Shown piece after piece: positions 27,149 to 35,738 of a stretch of DNA of 64,000 bases. The number at the start of each line of letters is the position of its first letter. Within the stretch, counting starts at the first letter, position 1. The translations under genes were made by a program, and so were the position numbers. A model generated the notes under the pieces. That model searched no databases. It was not told where the DNA came from and was given only the letters and a program-made list of their open reading frames with translations. Source of the stretch: Flavobacterium frigoris (lineage in GTDB: Bacteria; Bacteroidota; Bacteroidia; Flavobacteriales; Flavobacteriaceae); assembly GCF_900111075.1 (NCBI RefSeq), contig NZ_FOFZ01000001.1, positions 248,001 through 312,000 on the forward strand. The letters run 5' to 3'.

Positions 27149-28078
27149 ATGATTACAAGTCTTTTTAAAAAATCTACACCATTAAATTTTTCTCTGGTCG
27201 TAATTTTAATAATTAGTTTTTTTTTGATCTATCAAATTCAGGATTTGGTCTGGACAGATTCCGCAATATTGAGTATTCAAAAAGCAGGAATTTTACTTGC
27301 TTTATTAGGCTCTGTTTTTATAGCAAATTTCATTTCAAAAAAGAATGGACTCAGTAAAGACAGTAGCTATACCATCTTTTTTTATTTTTTATTTATCATT
27401 TTTTTTCCTTCGGTTTTAGACAACATTAATCTAATCGTTGCCAATTTTTTTATCTTGTTAGCACTTCATAGATTGCTGTCTCTGCAGTCCCTAAAAGCTT
27501 CTAAAGAAAAAATATTTGATGCCTCTCTATGGATTTTTGTAGCTTCTTTATTTCATTTTTGGTCTATTCTTTATTTAGTATTGGTATTTATTTCGATAAT
27601 TTTCCACGTTTCCAGCGATTATAGAAATTGGATACTGCCCATTATTGCTTTTTTTGCAGTAGGGATTCTTTTTGCGCTTAGTTCGATACTTTTTGACATC
27701 AGTGCATTAGAATATATCAATAGCAGTGTAAAAACCAGTTTTCAAATTAATTATTTCACTAATAATTATCAAAACGGCGCATTGTCTATCTATGCTACCG
27801 TGGCTTTGTTTTTTGTTATCTCTATGTTTGCGACGCTTTCTAGTAGACTTTCGGTAACGCATGCAGCTTTCAAAAAAATCATCGCTTCCTTTTTTATTGG
27901 CGTATTGATTTTCTTGGTTTCTTCAAATAAAAGCAATGATTTATTGATATTTACAATTGCTCCATTGGCCATAATGGCAACAAATCATATCGAAATGCCG
28001 CAGGTAAAACTGAAGCAAGAAATGGTTTTGGTTGTTCTTATAGCCTGTAGCTTATTCGCTTTTTTCTCGCAATTATAA
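27149..28078 (+). CDS. DUF6427-like multi-spanning membrane protein
   Basis: A 309-residue membrane protein with about ten hydrophobic helices and almost no soluble part. Features are the N-terminal MITSLFKKSTPLNFSLVVIL and LDNINLIVANFFILLALHRL. I know this only as a Bacteroidetes family (DUF6427); the layout resembles polytopic GT-C or polymerase proteins but no catalytic motif stands out. Its last six bases overlap the opposite upp gene. Confidence 0.62.
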   Translation: MITSLFKKSTPLNFSLVVILIISFFLIYQIQDLVWTDSAILSIQKAGILLALLGSVFIANFISKKNGLSKDSSYTIFFYFLFIIFFPSVLDNINLIVANFFILLALHRLLSLQSLKASKEKIFDASLWIFVASLFHFWSILYLVLVFISIIFHVSSDYRNWILPIIAFFAVGILFALSSILFDISALEYINSSVKTSFQINYFTNNYQNGALSIYATVALFFVISMFATLSSRLSVTHAAFKKIIASFFIGVLIFLVSSNKSNDLLIFTIAPLAIMATNHIEMPQVKLKQEMVLVVLIACSLFAFFSQL

Positions 28079-28726
28079 TTTGGTTCCGTACGATAAGTCT
28101 CCCGCATCTCCCAGTCCTGGTACGATGTAGCTATGCTCGTTTAGGTTGTCGTCTAAAGAGGCTATCCAGAGATGGCAAGTGTCTGGCAAGTGTTTTTCCA
28201 GATAGGCTATTCCTTCTGGTGCAGCAATTACAACGGCAATATGAATTTCTTTTGCTTCTCCTCTTTCTAATAATCTGTTAAAGACCGCCACAATTGATTG
28301 TCCGGTAGCAAGCATTGGATCTACCAATAATAAATATTTACCATTAAAATCTGCGATAGCCTGGTATTCTACAAGAATGTCAAAGTAATCATCGTTGTTT
28401 GGGTGGTGTCTTGATGCAGAAATAAAACCATTTTCAGCCGAATCAAAATAATTTAAAAAACCCGTATGCATGGGGAATCCGGCACGTAAAATAGAACAGA
28501 TTACTAATTGATCAGCAATCTCAGTGGTCTTTTTGATGCCTAGTGGGGTTTGAATTTCGACTGCTTTATAATGCAAATCTTTACTTAATTCATACGCCAT
28601 AATTTCTCCTATTCGCTCAATATTTCTTCTAAAACGCATGCTGTCATTATGTATATTTACATTTCTGATTTGTCCCAAAAAATGATTAAGAACGCTATTG
28701 TTTTCCGATAGATTGTGAATTTGCAT
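28073..28726 (-). CDS. upp: uracil phosphoribosyltransferase
   Basis: Salvages uracil to UMP with PRPP. The 217-residue form starts MQIHNLSENNSVLN. Conserved parts are RDKN-like QIRNVNIHNDSMRFRRNIER, ILRAGFPMHTGFL, the PRPP loop LLVDPMLATGQSIVA and the uracil-site end YIVPGLGDAGDLSYGTKL. A further in-frame ATG at 28744 would add six residues (MLIQQI) that the family lacks. Sure of the function. Confidence 0.95.
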   Translation of the reverse strand: MQIHNLSENNSVLNHFLGQIRNVNIHNDSMRFRRNIERIGEIMAYELSKDLHYKAVEIQTPLGIKKTTEIADQLVICSILRAGFPMHTGFLNYFDSAENGFISASRHHPNNDDYFDILVEYQAIADFNGKYLLLVDPMLATGQSIVAVFNRLLERGEAKEIHIAVVIAAPEGIAYLEKHLPDTCHLWIASLDDNLNEHSYIVPGLGDAGDLSYGTKL

Positions 28727-28831
28727 GATTTGTTGAATTAACATTTTTAGTTCCCTAATCAGATTTAATGCTGATTTTTGGGTTCTAGATTAGATTTGTG
28801 ATTTGTAATTTTTTTATAAAAGTATAAAAAG

Positions 28832-28839
28832 TATCTTTG
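28832..28839 (+). promoter_or_regulatory. TAnnTTTG-type -7 box of the DUF4254 gene
   Basis: TATCTTTG lies 20 bases before the ATG of the DUF4254 gene and probably also drives the glycosyltransferase behind it. Confidence 0.55.
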
Positions 28840-28859
28840 TAACTATAAAATATAAAAAT

Positions 28860-29465
28860 ATGTTTTCAAAATTAGCGTACTCCGTATTCGAACAAAGCAT
28901 CAAAGATTATCATCAATATGATAATGTAGATCAGCCTATAAATAACCCTTTTCCTAAAGAGCAATTTGAACATTTATTGTATCTGAAAAATTGGATTGAC
29001 ACTGTTCAATGGCATTTTGAAGATATTATTCGTGATCCAAATATTGATCCTGTTGCTGCTTTGACTTTGAAAAGAAGAATTGACGCTTCTAACCAGGAAC
29101 GTACTGATATGGTAGAATATATTGACGGTTATTTTTTGCAAAAATATAGCGATGTAAAAGTAAAAGATAATGCAAAAATCAACTCAGAAAGTCCAGCTTG
29201 GGCTTTTGACAGATTGTCAATTTTAGCATTGAAGATTTATCATATGAATGAAGAAGCGACTCGTGCAGAAGCATCTCAAGATCATAGAGATAAATGTCAG
29301 ACGAAATTAAATATTCTATTAGAACAAAGAACGGATTTGTCTACCGCAATTGACGATTTATTAGTAGACATTTCTAGTGGAGATAAATTCATGAAAGTGT
29401 ACAAGCAAATGAAAATGTACAATGATGACGAGTTAAATCCTGTTTTGTACCAAGGAAAAAAATAG
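28860..29465 (+). CDS. DUF4254 family protein
   Basis: A soluble, all-helical protein of 201 residues. The phrases NWIDTVQWHFEDIIRDPNID and ALTLKRRIDASNQERTDMVE are the DUF4254 signature. The role is unknown, but in Bacteroidetes the gene is regularly paired with a family-9 glycosyltransferase, as here, which suggests a task in lipopolysaccharide core assembly. The next gene begins at the very base after its stop codon. Confidence 0.85.
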   Translation: MFSKLAYSVFEQSIKDYHQYDNVDQPINNPFPKEQFEHLLYLKNWIDTVQWHFEDIIRDPNIDPVAALTLKRRIDASNQERTDMVEYIDGYFLQKYSDVKVKDNAKINSESPAWAFDRLSILALKIYHMNEEATRAEASQDHRDKCQTKLNILLEQRTDLSTAIDDLLVDISSGDKFMKVYKQMKMYNDDELNPVLYQGKK

Positions 29466-30524
29466 TTGACAAGTACTAATTTGTCAAATAAAATAAAGCA
29501 TATAGCCGTCATGAGACTTTCCGCAATGGGAGATGTCGCCATGACGGTTCCTGTTTTAAGGGCTTTTGTTAATCAATATCCTGAGGTTAAGCTAACGGTC
29601 ATATCCCGACCTTTTTTCAAACCCTTTTTTGAAGGAATATCCAACATTGCTTTTTTTGCTTTCGATGAAAATGAACGGCACAAAGGATTGCGTGGCTTGC
29701 TGCGGTTATTTAAAGATGTGAAAAAATTAGATATCGATGCGTTCGCCGATTTGCATAATGTTTTACGTTCTAAACTTGTTAGGACATTATTTGCCTTGAG
29801 TGGAAAAAAAACGGCGTATACGGACAAAGGACGTGAAGGTAAAAAAGCATTAACACGTGCCGATAATAAAATTTTCCAACCTTTATCTACGGTGTTTGAA
29901 CGACATACAAAAGTGTTTGAAGAACTCGGTTTTCCGATAGATTTGTCAACCTCGGTATTTCCCAAAAAAGCCAATTTAGATAAAGAAACAGTAAATCTTA
30001 TTGGAACAGATAATAAAAAATTAATTGGAATCGCGCCCTTTGCACAATACGATTCTAAGGTGTATCCCTTGGATTTAATGCAAGAAGTTATCCGTCAATT
30101 GTCTGATAATCAAAATTATAAAGTTGTGCTTTTTGGAGGAGGAAAGAAAGAAATGGAAATCTTAGATTCTCTTTCAGACTCAAAAGACAATGTTATTAAC
30201 ATGGCAGGCAAAATCAAGTTTCAGCAGGAGTTACAACTTATAAGTACTCTGGATGTAATGCTTTCTATGGATTCTGGAAATGCCCATATTGCAGCAATGC
30301 TGGGAGTAAAAGTCATTACACTTTGGGGTGCTACGCATCCGTATGCTGGATTTGGTTCTTTTAATCAACCATTATCGAATTCTTTAGTTTCTGATAGAGA
30401 AAGATACCCAATGTTGCCAACATCTGTTTATGGCAATAAAAAAGTGGAAGGTTATGAAGATGCTATGAGAACCATTACTCCAGAGAAGGTAGTGTTCAGT
30501 GTTCAGTCGCAATTAGCTCATTAA
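29466..30524 (+). CDS. family-9 (heptosyltransferase-like) glycosyltransferase
   Basis: A GT-B enzyme of about 352 residues, related to ADP-heptose:LPS heptosyltransferases. Motifs are KHIAVMRLSAMGDVAMTVPV at the N-terminus, SMDSGNAHIAAMLGVKVITLWGAT (as SMDSGNAH and VKVITLWGATHP) at the C-terminal donor site. No ATG is available before the first beta-strand: TTG at 29466, touching the upstream stop codon, or TTG at 29481 must be used. ATG at 29511 would cut into the conserved VMRLSAMGD strand. It is translationally coupled to DUF4254. Confidence 0.85.
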   Translation: MTSTNLSNKIKHIAVMRLSAMGDVAMTVPVLRAFVNQYPEVKLTVISRPFFKPFFEGISNIAFFAFDENERHKGLRGLLRLFKDVKKLDIDAFADLHNVLRSKLVRTLFALSGKKTAYTDKGREGKKALTRADNKIFQPLSTVFERHTKVFEELGFPIDLSTSVFPKKANLDKETVNLIGTDNKKLIGIAPFAQYDSKVYPLDLMQEVIRQLSDNQNYKVVLFGGGKKEMEILDSLSDSKDNVINMAGKIKFQQELQLISTLDVMLSMDSGNAHIAAMLGVKVITLWGATHPYAGFGSFNQPLSNSLVSDRERYPMLPTSVYGNKKVEGYEDAMRTITPEKVVFSVQSQLAH

Positions 30525-30546
30525 ATATCTAAATATCCCAAAATAA

Positions 30547-30589
30547 AAAATTCCAAATCCCAGTTTTTGAAGGTGGAGTTTGGAATTTT
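30547..30589. terminator. bidirectional terminator after the GT9 gene
   Basis: AAAATTCCAAA (30547-30557) and TTTGGAATTTT (30579-30589) form an 11-bp stem with a 21-base loop, lying between the converging GT9 and oxidoreductase genes. The stem is AT-rich, so strength is uncertain. Confidence 0.6.
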
Positions 30590-30609
30590 AAATAGGCGAT
30601 GTTTATTTC

Positions 30610-31659
30610 CTAAACATCATCATAATCTATATAGATCGTTTCTGATGTAGGATGTGCTTGACAACTAAGGATTAATCCGTCAGCAATTTCTTTATCAGTT
30701 AGGATGGAATTCTTCGTCATTTCAGCAGTCCCTGAAGTTACTCTACAAAGACAGCTGCTGCAAATGCCGCCTTGGCAGGAGTAAGGAGCATCAATTCCTT
30801 GTTTTAGTGCTGCTTCAAGTATGGTTTGTTTTTGAGACATTTCAAAGGTGGTCTCTTCGTCGTCTACCATAATGGTAATTTTAGAATGTCCTCCTAAATC
30901 TTTTATTACGTTTTCATGAGAAGAGGAGGTAAAAAGCTCAAATTTTATAGCTGATTCTTTTACATTTTTCTCTTTTAAAACTCCCGAAACTAATTCGATC
31001 ATTTCCTCTGGCCCACACAAATAGAATTTATCAAATTCCAGCTCCTTGTGTTTGTTGTTCAGAACATAATTTACCGCTGATTTTTCGATTCGACCAAATA
31101 AAGCATCTTCTGCTTTGGCTTGACTAAAGACAAAGTGAATAAATAAGCGACCTACATATTGTAATTGTAAATCGTGTAATTCTTTACTAAAGATCGTTTC
31201 TTCGGGTGTTTTGTTACCATAAACCAGTACAAAAGAGCTTTTTGGTTCGCTTTTTAAGACGCTTTTCAAGATCGAAATTACCGGTGTTATCCCACTTCCT
31301 GATACAAAAGCCACGTAGTTTTTTTGTCGGTCCGTTTGAGGTTCGAATATAAATTTTCCCTCTGGCTTCCCTACCTCAAGTGCATCTCCTGCTTTAAGCT
31401 TGGTATTGGCAAATTGAGAAAAAGTACCGTTTTTTACTGCTTTTACCGCGATACGCAATTCACCACTTTCTGGAGAAGAACAGATTGAATAAGCACGACG
31501 AATTTCTTGACCGTCCAGCGTTAATCGGATATTAACATATTGTCCGGCAATAAAAGTATAATTGGGTTGTAATTCTTCAGGAACATTAAAGAGTATGGAA
31601 ACCGCATCCTTGGTTTCGCGGCGTACTTCTTTTATGATTAGTTTTAAAAATGAAGGCAT
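30610..31659 (-). CDS. FAD/[2Fe-2S] ferredoxin-NAD(P)H reductase (PaaE-like)
   Basis: A flavin and iron-sulfur reductase of 349 residues that passes electrons from NAD(P)H. The FAD domain has RRAYSICSSP, the NAD(P) domain has FVSGSGITPVISILKS and the FYLCGPEEMI loop. The C-terminal plant-type ferredoxin domain has CQGGICSSCLC, a C-x4-C-x2-C set, and the fourth cysteine in LILSCQAHP. This order is that of PaaE and related oxygenase reductases, but no oxygenase genes are nearby, so the partner is unknown. It diverges from padR. Confidence 0.87.
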   Translation of the reverse strand: MPSFLKLIIKEVRRETKDAVSILFNVPEELQPNYTFIAGQYVNIRLTLDGQEIRRAYSICSSPESGELRIAVKAVKNGTFSQFANTKLKAGDALEVGKPEGKFIFEPQTDRQKNYVAFVSGSGITPVISILKSVLKSEPKSSFVLVYGNKTPEETIFSKELHDLQLQYVGRLFIHFVFSQAKAEDALFGRIEKSAVNYVLNNKHKELEFDKFYLCGPEEMIELVSGVLKEKNVKESAIKFELFTSSSHENVIKDLGGHSKITIMVDDEETTFEMSQKQTILEAALKQGIDAPYSCQGGICSSCLCRVTSGTAEMTKNSILTDKEIADGLILSCQAHPTSETIYIDYDDV

Positions 31660-31675
31660 GGGATATATTTTTTTA

Positions 31676-31683
31676 CAAATATA
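31676..31683 (-). promoter_or_regulatory. TAnnTTTG-type -7 box of the reductase gene
   Basis: On the minus strand TATATTTG lies 16 bases before the reductase ATG at 31659. Confidence 0.55.
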
Positions 31684-31725
31684 CTAAACAGAATAGGTTT
31701 CTTAAATCAAAGTGTTTGAAAAATT

Positions 31726-31748
31726 TACATACCTAGAATAGTTATGTA
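31726..31748. promoter_or_regulatory. candidate PadR operator
   Basis: TACATA and TATGTA form a perfect inverted repeat separated by 11 bases. It lies just upstream of the padR -7 box, where the -33 region should be, and between two divergent promoters. PadR-type repressors commonly bind ATGT/ACAT dyads and control their own gene; the binding here is an inference. Confidence 0.45.
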
Positions 31749-31761
31749 TAAGAATCTTATG

Positions 31762-31769
31762 TATATTTG
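31762..31769 (+). promoter_or_regulatory. TAnnTTTG-type -7 box of padR
   Basis: TATATTTG stands 23 bases before the padR ATG and 13 bases after the dyad TACATA-N11-TATGTA. Confidence 0.55.
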
Positions 31770-31792
31770 TTTTTGATTAAAGGAGTTAGTTT

Positions 31793-32128
31793 ATGAAAAA
31801 TTCACAATTGTATAAAGGAAGTTTAAATACCATCATCATGAAATTATTGGAAGAAAATGGTAAGATGTACGGCTATGAAATCACTCAAAAGGTAAAAGCC
31901 ATTACGCAAGGAGAACTCAATATCACCGAAGGTGCTCTCTATCCTGCCTTACACAAACTCGAAGCCGAAGGTATACTAGATGTAGAAATTGAAAAAGTAG
32001 ATAACCGCATGCGAAAATATTACAAGCTGACGGAAGCAGGAACTAAGGAAACCGTGAACCGCCTCGCAGAATTGGAAGATTTTATTAGAACCATGCAATC
32101 TTTAGTAAATCCTAAGTTAGAATTTTAA
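31793..32128 (+). CDS. PadR family transcriptional regulator
   Basis: A winged-helix repressor of 111 residues. The signature is KGSLNTIIMKLLEENGKMYGYEITQKV split as LNTIIMKLLEENGKMYGYE, then ITEGALYPALHKLEAEGIL and RKYYKLTEAG, which are the recognition helix and wing of PadR. The dimerising C-terminal helix is short, so it is of the PadR-s2-like small type. It heads a rightward cluster of membrane proteins and an ABC transporter that it probably regulates, as PadR proteins often control neighbouring exporters. Confidence 0.9.
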   Translation: MKNSQLYKGSLNTIIMKLLEENGKMYGYEITQKVKAITQGELNITEGALYPALHKLEAEGILDVEIEKVDNRMRKYYKLTEAGTKETVNRLAELEDFIRTMQSLVNPKLEF

Positions 32129-32133
32129 TTTTT

Positions 32134-32289
32134 ATGGAAAAGAAATTATCAGCAGAACAAATAGCCTTAATCGATGAAACCTTAGTTTTAAATGGTCTTA
32201 CATATGACGACATAAAACTGGAAGTCACGTATCACCTTGTTACAGAAATTGAAGTTTTAAAAACGCAATCTATCCCGAACAGTAATTAA
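32134..32289 (+). pseudogene. truncated paralogue of the next membrane-protein gene
   Basis: An open frame of 51 codons starting six bases after padR. Its first 35 codons are nearly identical to those of the gene at 32791, sharing QIALIDETLVLNGLTYDDIK and the following LEVT, but the D-H-I/L motif is already altered (TYHLVTEIE instead of TDHIASEIE). The frame then stops instead of running on into the membrane part. At DNA level the two stretches still match closely. It looks like the 5' remnant of a duplicated gene, with the rest lost where the GIY-YIG unit now lies. Confidence 0.72.
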
Positions 32290-32304
32290 CACATTAGTAG
32301 TAAC

Positions 32305-32713
32305 TTGTCATGCTGAGGAACGAAGCATCCCCACAAAATTGGCAAATCACTTGTAAAGTAAAATGATATGATAGAATTTCAAGAAGGGTATCATAGTTAT
32401 TATGTTTATATTCTAACCAATAAAGCTAAAACTGTTTTGTATACCGGAGTTACTAACAATTTAAAAATTCGGTTACAGCAACACAAAGAATCCTTGAATC
32501 CTAACTCGTTTACAGCCAAATATAATGTTCATTATTTATTGTATTTTGAAAAGTTTACTTGGATACAAATAGCAATTGCTAAAGAAAAAGAAATCAAAGG
32601 ATGGAAAAAAGACAAGAAAATCACACTAATAAAAACAATTAATCCCGAGTTGAATTTTCTTAATTACTTGTTTGAATAGGTTTGTAGAGATGCTTCGTTC
32701 CTCAGCATGACAA
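32305..32713. mobile_element. 409-bp unit: GIY-YIG gene between perfect 25-nt inverted repeats
   Basis: The left arm 32305-32329 starts TTGTCATGCTGAGGAACG and the right arm 32689-32713 is its exact reverse complement, ending in CAGCATGACAA. The similarity goes on inward for about eight more bases with two C/T differences, which would still pair as G-U in RNA. The only content is one GIY-YIG nuclease gene. No target duplication is visible at the outer edges. The whole unit stands between a truncated and an intact copy of a paralogous gene, which suggests it was inserted. That it moves is an inference. Confidence 0.6.
32368..32679 (+). CDS. small GIY-YIG nuclease (URI family)
   Basis: A single-domain GIY-YIG endonuclease of 103 residues. 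Visible are YYVYILTN (the GIY strand, Tyr14), LYTGVTNNLKIRLQQHK (the YIG strand at 25-27, catalytic-type Arg35 and His39), and AIAKEKEIKGWKKDKK with the metal-binding glutamate near Glu73. These are the usual catalytic positions, so the enzyme is probably active. Many Bacteroidetes carry such short stand-alone proteins; their role is not established. It is flanked on both sides by long inverted repeats, see the enclosing unit. Confidence 0.87.
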   Translation: MIEFQEGYHSYYVYILTNKAKTVLYTGVTNNLKIRLQQHKESLNPNSFTAKYNVHYLLYFEKFTWIQIAIAKEKEIKGWKKDKKITLIKTINPELNFLNYLFE

Positions 32714-32790
32714 ACGGAGTAAGGATATGATAATAAAAGCAAATATTTCAAAACATCAAAACACAATACCAACTTTCATATAGACACAAC

Positions 32791-33462
32791 ATGAAACTAA
32801 CCAACCAACAAATAGCCTTAATCGACGAAACCTTAGTTTTAAACGGTCTTACATACGACGACATAAAACTAGAAGTTACGGATCATATAGCCTCTGAAAT
32901 TGAATTTCTAATGGATGAAAACGAACTTTCATTTGATGAAAATTTACGAATCGTTTTTGAAAAATGGGAACCACAATTAAAACCTTCTTTTTCTGGGTTA
33001 ATAGGTTTTACGAACCCTAAAATAATGACGGTAAAATGTCATAAAATAGTAAAAAGGCTATTCATGACTGTGATTCCAATTTCATTTTTTACCACACTTT
33101 TATTAATTCTATTTGTTAGACATTCTAGTTATGAAGTATTACTTATGAATGGTCAAACAATTTTAAAATCATTTATTCTAGTCGAATTTTGTTTGGTTAT
33201 ATTGGCTTGGGGCTTTATTTTTAAGTCAAAGCAGCAGACAACGTATAGTTATTTGATAAAGAAAAAAAGTTTTGGTCTCATAGTATTTCTTCTTATGCTA
33301 GGAATTGGTGCATTTCCAATTCGTTTAAATCATCCAGATGCTAAAATTGCTTTCGTATCTATTTTTTTCGGAATATTTTACGTTCTAATTACGGGTCTTT
33401 ATCTGCAACTTGTTTACAAACATTTTCAATTCGAAAAAAAACTATCTATTTCTAATTTATGA
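32791..33462 (+). CDS. membrane protein with PadR-associated N-terminal helical motif
   Basis: A 223-residue protein with a soluble N-terminus of about 85 residues and four to five membrane helices. The N-terminal part has the motif LEVTDHIASEIE, echoed as LVDHLANAIE in the next gene, and followed by a second acidic helix. This recalls the short helical domains (DUF1700/HAAS type) found on membrane proteins next to PadR regulators, but that link is an inference. I do not recognise the family by sequence. Its stop codon overlaps the next start (ATGA). Confidence 0.6.
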   Translation: MKLTNQQIALIDETLVLNGLTYDDIKLEVTDHIASEIEFLMDENELSFDENLRIVFEKWEPQLKPSFSGLIGFTNPKIMTVKCHKIVKRLFMTVIPISFFTTLLLILFVRHSSYEVLLMNGQTILKSFILVEFCLVILAWGFIFKSKQQTTYSYLIKKKSFGLIVFLLMLGIGAFPIRLNHPDAKIAFVSIFFGIFYVLITGLYLQLVYKHFQFEKKLSISNL

Positions 33463-34166
33463 AACTAACCGCCCCACAAATAGAACATCTTTTTATTTTC
33501 ACGCGCCAGCATTATGTGGAATGGTATGACTTGCAATCAGAATTAGTGGATCATTTGGCGAATGCTATCGAAACCCAATGGCAGGAGAATCCCAAGCTTA
33601 GTTTTGACCAAGCCTTGAATGTTGAATTCAAGAAGTTTGGTGTTTTTGGATTTATGGATGTGGTCGAAAAACGACAGGCAGTTTTAAGTAAAAAGTATAA
33701 CTCCATTGTTTGGGAGCACTTCAAAGATTTTTTTGGTATCCCAAAGATTATTTTGACAGTAGCAATGACTTTGGGTTTATATTTAGTTTTAAAGTTCAGT
33801 GATTACAGAGAATATATTTTCTTAGGAACATATCTTGCACTGTTTATTGTAATGTTTTATGAACTCTACAAAAATCACAAAGCCACTAAAAACAGGAAAC
33901 AAAGCGGAGAAAAACGATGGCTATTTGAAGAAACAATCCACAATTATGGTTATTTTGGTGGGATTCTTGGAGTACCTCTTAATTTTATGGTACATATTTT
34001 TAATCATCCCGAAACTTATTTAGAAAATGAATACTGGACAGTGGGTTTTAGCTTCTTTCTAGTATCACTTATTTTGTTCCTTTTCATTATTTTTAGAATC
34101 ATACCTGCCAAGGCAGAAATGTATTTAATAGCGACCTATCCAGAATATAAATTAATAAAGCTGTAA
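33459..34166 (+). CDS. membrane protein, paralogue of the preceding gene
   Basis: A 235-residue protein with the same plan as its neighbour: a soluble N-terminus with SELVDHLANAIETQWQENPK and then about five hydrophobic helices. It overlaps the preceding gene by four bases and so is translated with it. Function unknown. Together with PadR and the ABC transporter it probably forms a regulated membrane module. Confidence 0.6.
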   Translation: MKLTAPQIEHLFIFTRQHYVEWYDLQSELVDHLANAIETQWQENPKLSFDQALNVEFKKFGVFGFMDVVEKRQAVLSKKYNSIVWEHFKDFFGIPKIILTVAMTLGLYLVLKFSDYREYIFLGTYLALFIVMFYELYKNHKATKNRKQSGEKRWLFEETIHNYGYFGGILGVPLNFMVHIFNHPETYLENEYWTVGFSFFLVSLILFLFIIFRIIPAKAEMYLIATYPEYKLIKL

Positions 34167-34213
34167 CATTTTCTTACTTTTAGATACTTATATTTTAACT
34201 AAACCATTAAACT

Positions 34214-35698
34214 ATGTTTAAACATTTTATAAATTTAGAATTAAAAGCTTTTTTCCGTTCGGCTAGTGTGGGAAAAAGCATTGGCTTAAAAATTCTGATG
34301 GGCTTTCTGGTCGTTTATTTTTTGCTTGTTTTTTTAGTTTTGGGAATTGCTTTATATCCTATATTGCTAAAAGCATTCCCCAATCAAAAACCATTGACGA
34401 TAGTCAATAGTTTTGTTATTTTTTGGTTAGCCATAGAACTCATTTTTCGTTTTTTTATGCAAAGTTTACCCGTAATGAATATCAAACCATTATTAGTATT
34501 GCCCATAAAGAAAGAATCGGTAATCCACTTTGTTTTGCTGAAGAGTTTAATTTCGATCTACAATATTTTTCCCTTATTGGTTATTATCCCTTTTGGGGTT
34601 TTTAATATTATCAAAGGAAATTATGGTACGTTGAACATGATTATTTGGATGTTAGGTATGTATATTTTAGCTTTAATAGTCAATTATGCTAATTTTTTAA
34701 TAAAAAAGAAATTTGCCGAAAACATCAAAGCCTTTCTTCCCTTTGTAGTTTTAGGAATGGTGTTTTTTGGTCTGGATTATTTTGGTGTTTTTAAAATCAC
34801 CACGCTTTCAGGCGTTGTTCTTGATACTTTAGTGTTACAACCAATATTCGTTTTAGTACCAATCCTGATTTTAGCGGGATTCTATCTTTTAAATTTCAAG
34901 TACCTAAAAACCAATTTCTATCTGGACAGCTCATTACAATCGAAAGTGGAAGAAGCAAAAACGTCTGATTTAAGTTGGACCAAACGTTTTGGTGAGATTG
35001 CTCCTTTTCTACAGTTGGATTTAAAAATGATATGGAGAAACAAAAGACCCAAAACAGTAATTTGGATTTCCTTAATTTTCTTGGCTTATGGTTTAATGAT
35101 TTATACGAATCCACATTACAAAGATACGCCAGCTTTCTTTGTGGTTGTTGGAATCTTAATGACAGGCGTATTTATGTTAAATTACGGGCAATTTGTTCCC
35201 TCTTGGGATAGTAATTATTACGGAATGATGATGTCACAAAACATTCCCATGAAGCAATATCTAGCTTCAAAAGCTGGATTAATGTCTGTTTCTGTAGTTG
35301 TTTTGGCGATTTTAAGTACACCTTATCTTTATTTTGGATGGAAAATAGTAGCAATTAATATTGCCTGCGCGACTTATAATTTAGGTGTAAACATTCCCCT
35401 TTTGTTATTTGCGGGTTCGTATAATAAAAAAAGAATTGATTTAGAGAAAAGCCCATTCATGAATTATCAGGGAACTGGAGCAACGCAATGGATTGTTGGA
35501 TTGCCTTTGATGCTAATCCCAACCTTGATTTTTTATGGTATTTATAAATTAATAAATGCAGAGGTAGCTATAATTGCAATTGCGACAATTGGCGTGATTG
35601 GGTTGGTATTGAGAAATTATCTTTTGAATACAATTGCCGCCGGTTATACTAAAAGAAAATACGCAACTATCAGTGGTTTCAAACAACAAGAAAATTAG
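34214..35698 (+). CDS. DUF5687-type ABC transporter membrane subunit
   Basis: A 494-residue integral membrane protein with about twelve hydrophobic helices and a soluble loop after about residue 235 (SSLQSKVEEAKTSDLSWTKR). It fits the DUF5687 family, Bacteroidetes membrane partners of ABC ATPases. The ATP-binding gene follows 40 bases behind. It probably forms an exporter of unknown substrate with that subunit. Confidence 0.72.
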   Translation: MFKHFINLELKAFFRSASVGKSIGLKILMGFLVVYFLLVFLVLGIALYPILLKAFPNQKPLTIVNSFVIFWLAIELIFRFFMQSLPVMNIKPLLVLPIKKESVIHFVLLKSLISIYNIFPLLVIIPFGVFNIIKGNYGTLNMIIWMLGMYILALIVNYANFLIKKKFAENIKAFLPFVVLGMVFFGLDYFGVFKITTLSGVVLDTLVLQPIFVLVPILILAGFYLLNFKYLKTNFYLDSSLQSKVEEAKTSDLSWTKRFGEIAPFLQLDLKMIWRNKRPKTVIWISLIFLAYGLMIYTNPHYKDTPAFFVVVGILMTGVFMLNYGQFVPSWDSNYYGMMMSQNIPMKQYLASKAGLMSVSVVVLAILSTPYLYFGWKIVAINIACATYNLGVNIPLLLFAGSYNKKRIDLEKSPFMNYQGTGATQWIVGLPLMLIPTLIFYGIYKLINAEVAIIAIATIGVIGLVLRNYLLNTIAAGYTKRKYATISGFKQQEN

Positions 35699-35738
35699 TA
35701 ATGATAACTCTTGAGTTATTACAACACATAAAAATATA

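Noticed and set aside
32290..32730. Target-site duplication flanking the GIY-YIG unit
   Set aside because: The bases just outside the two arms do not match each other beyond chance.
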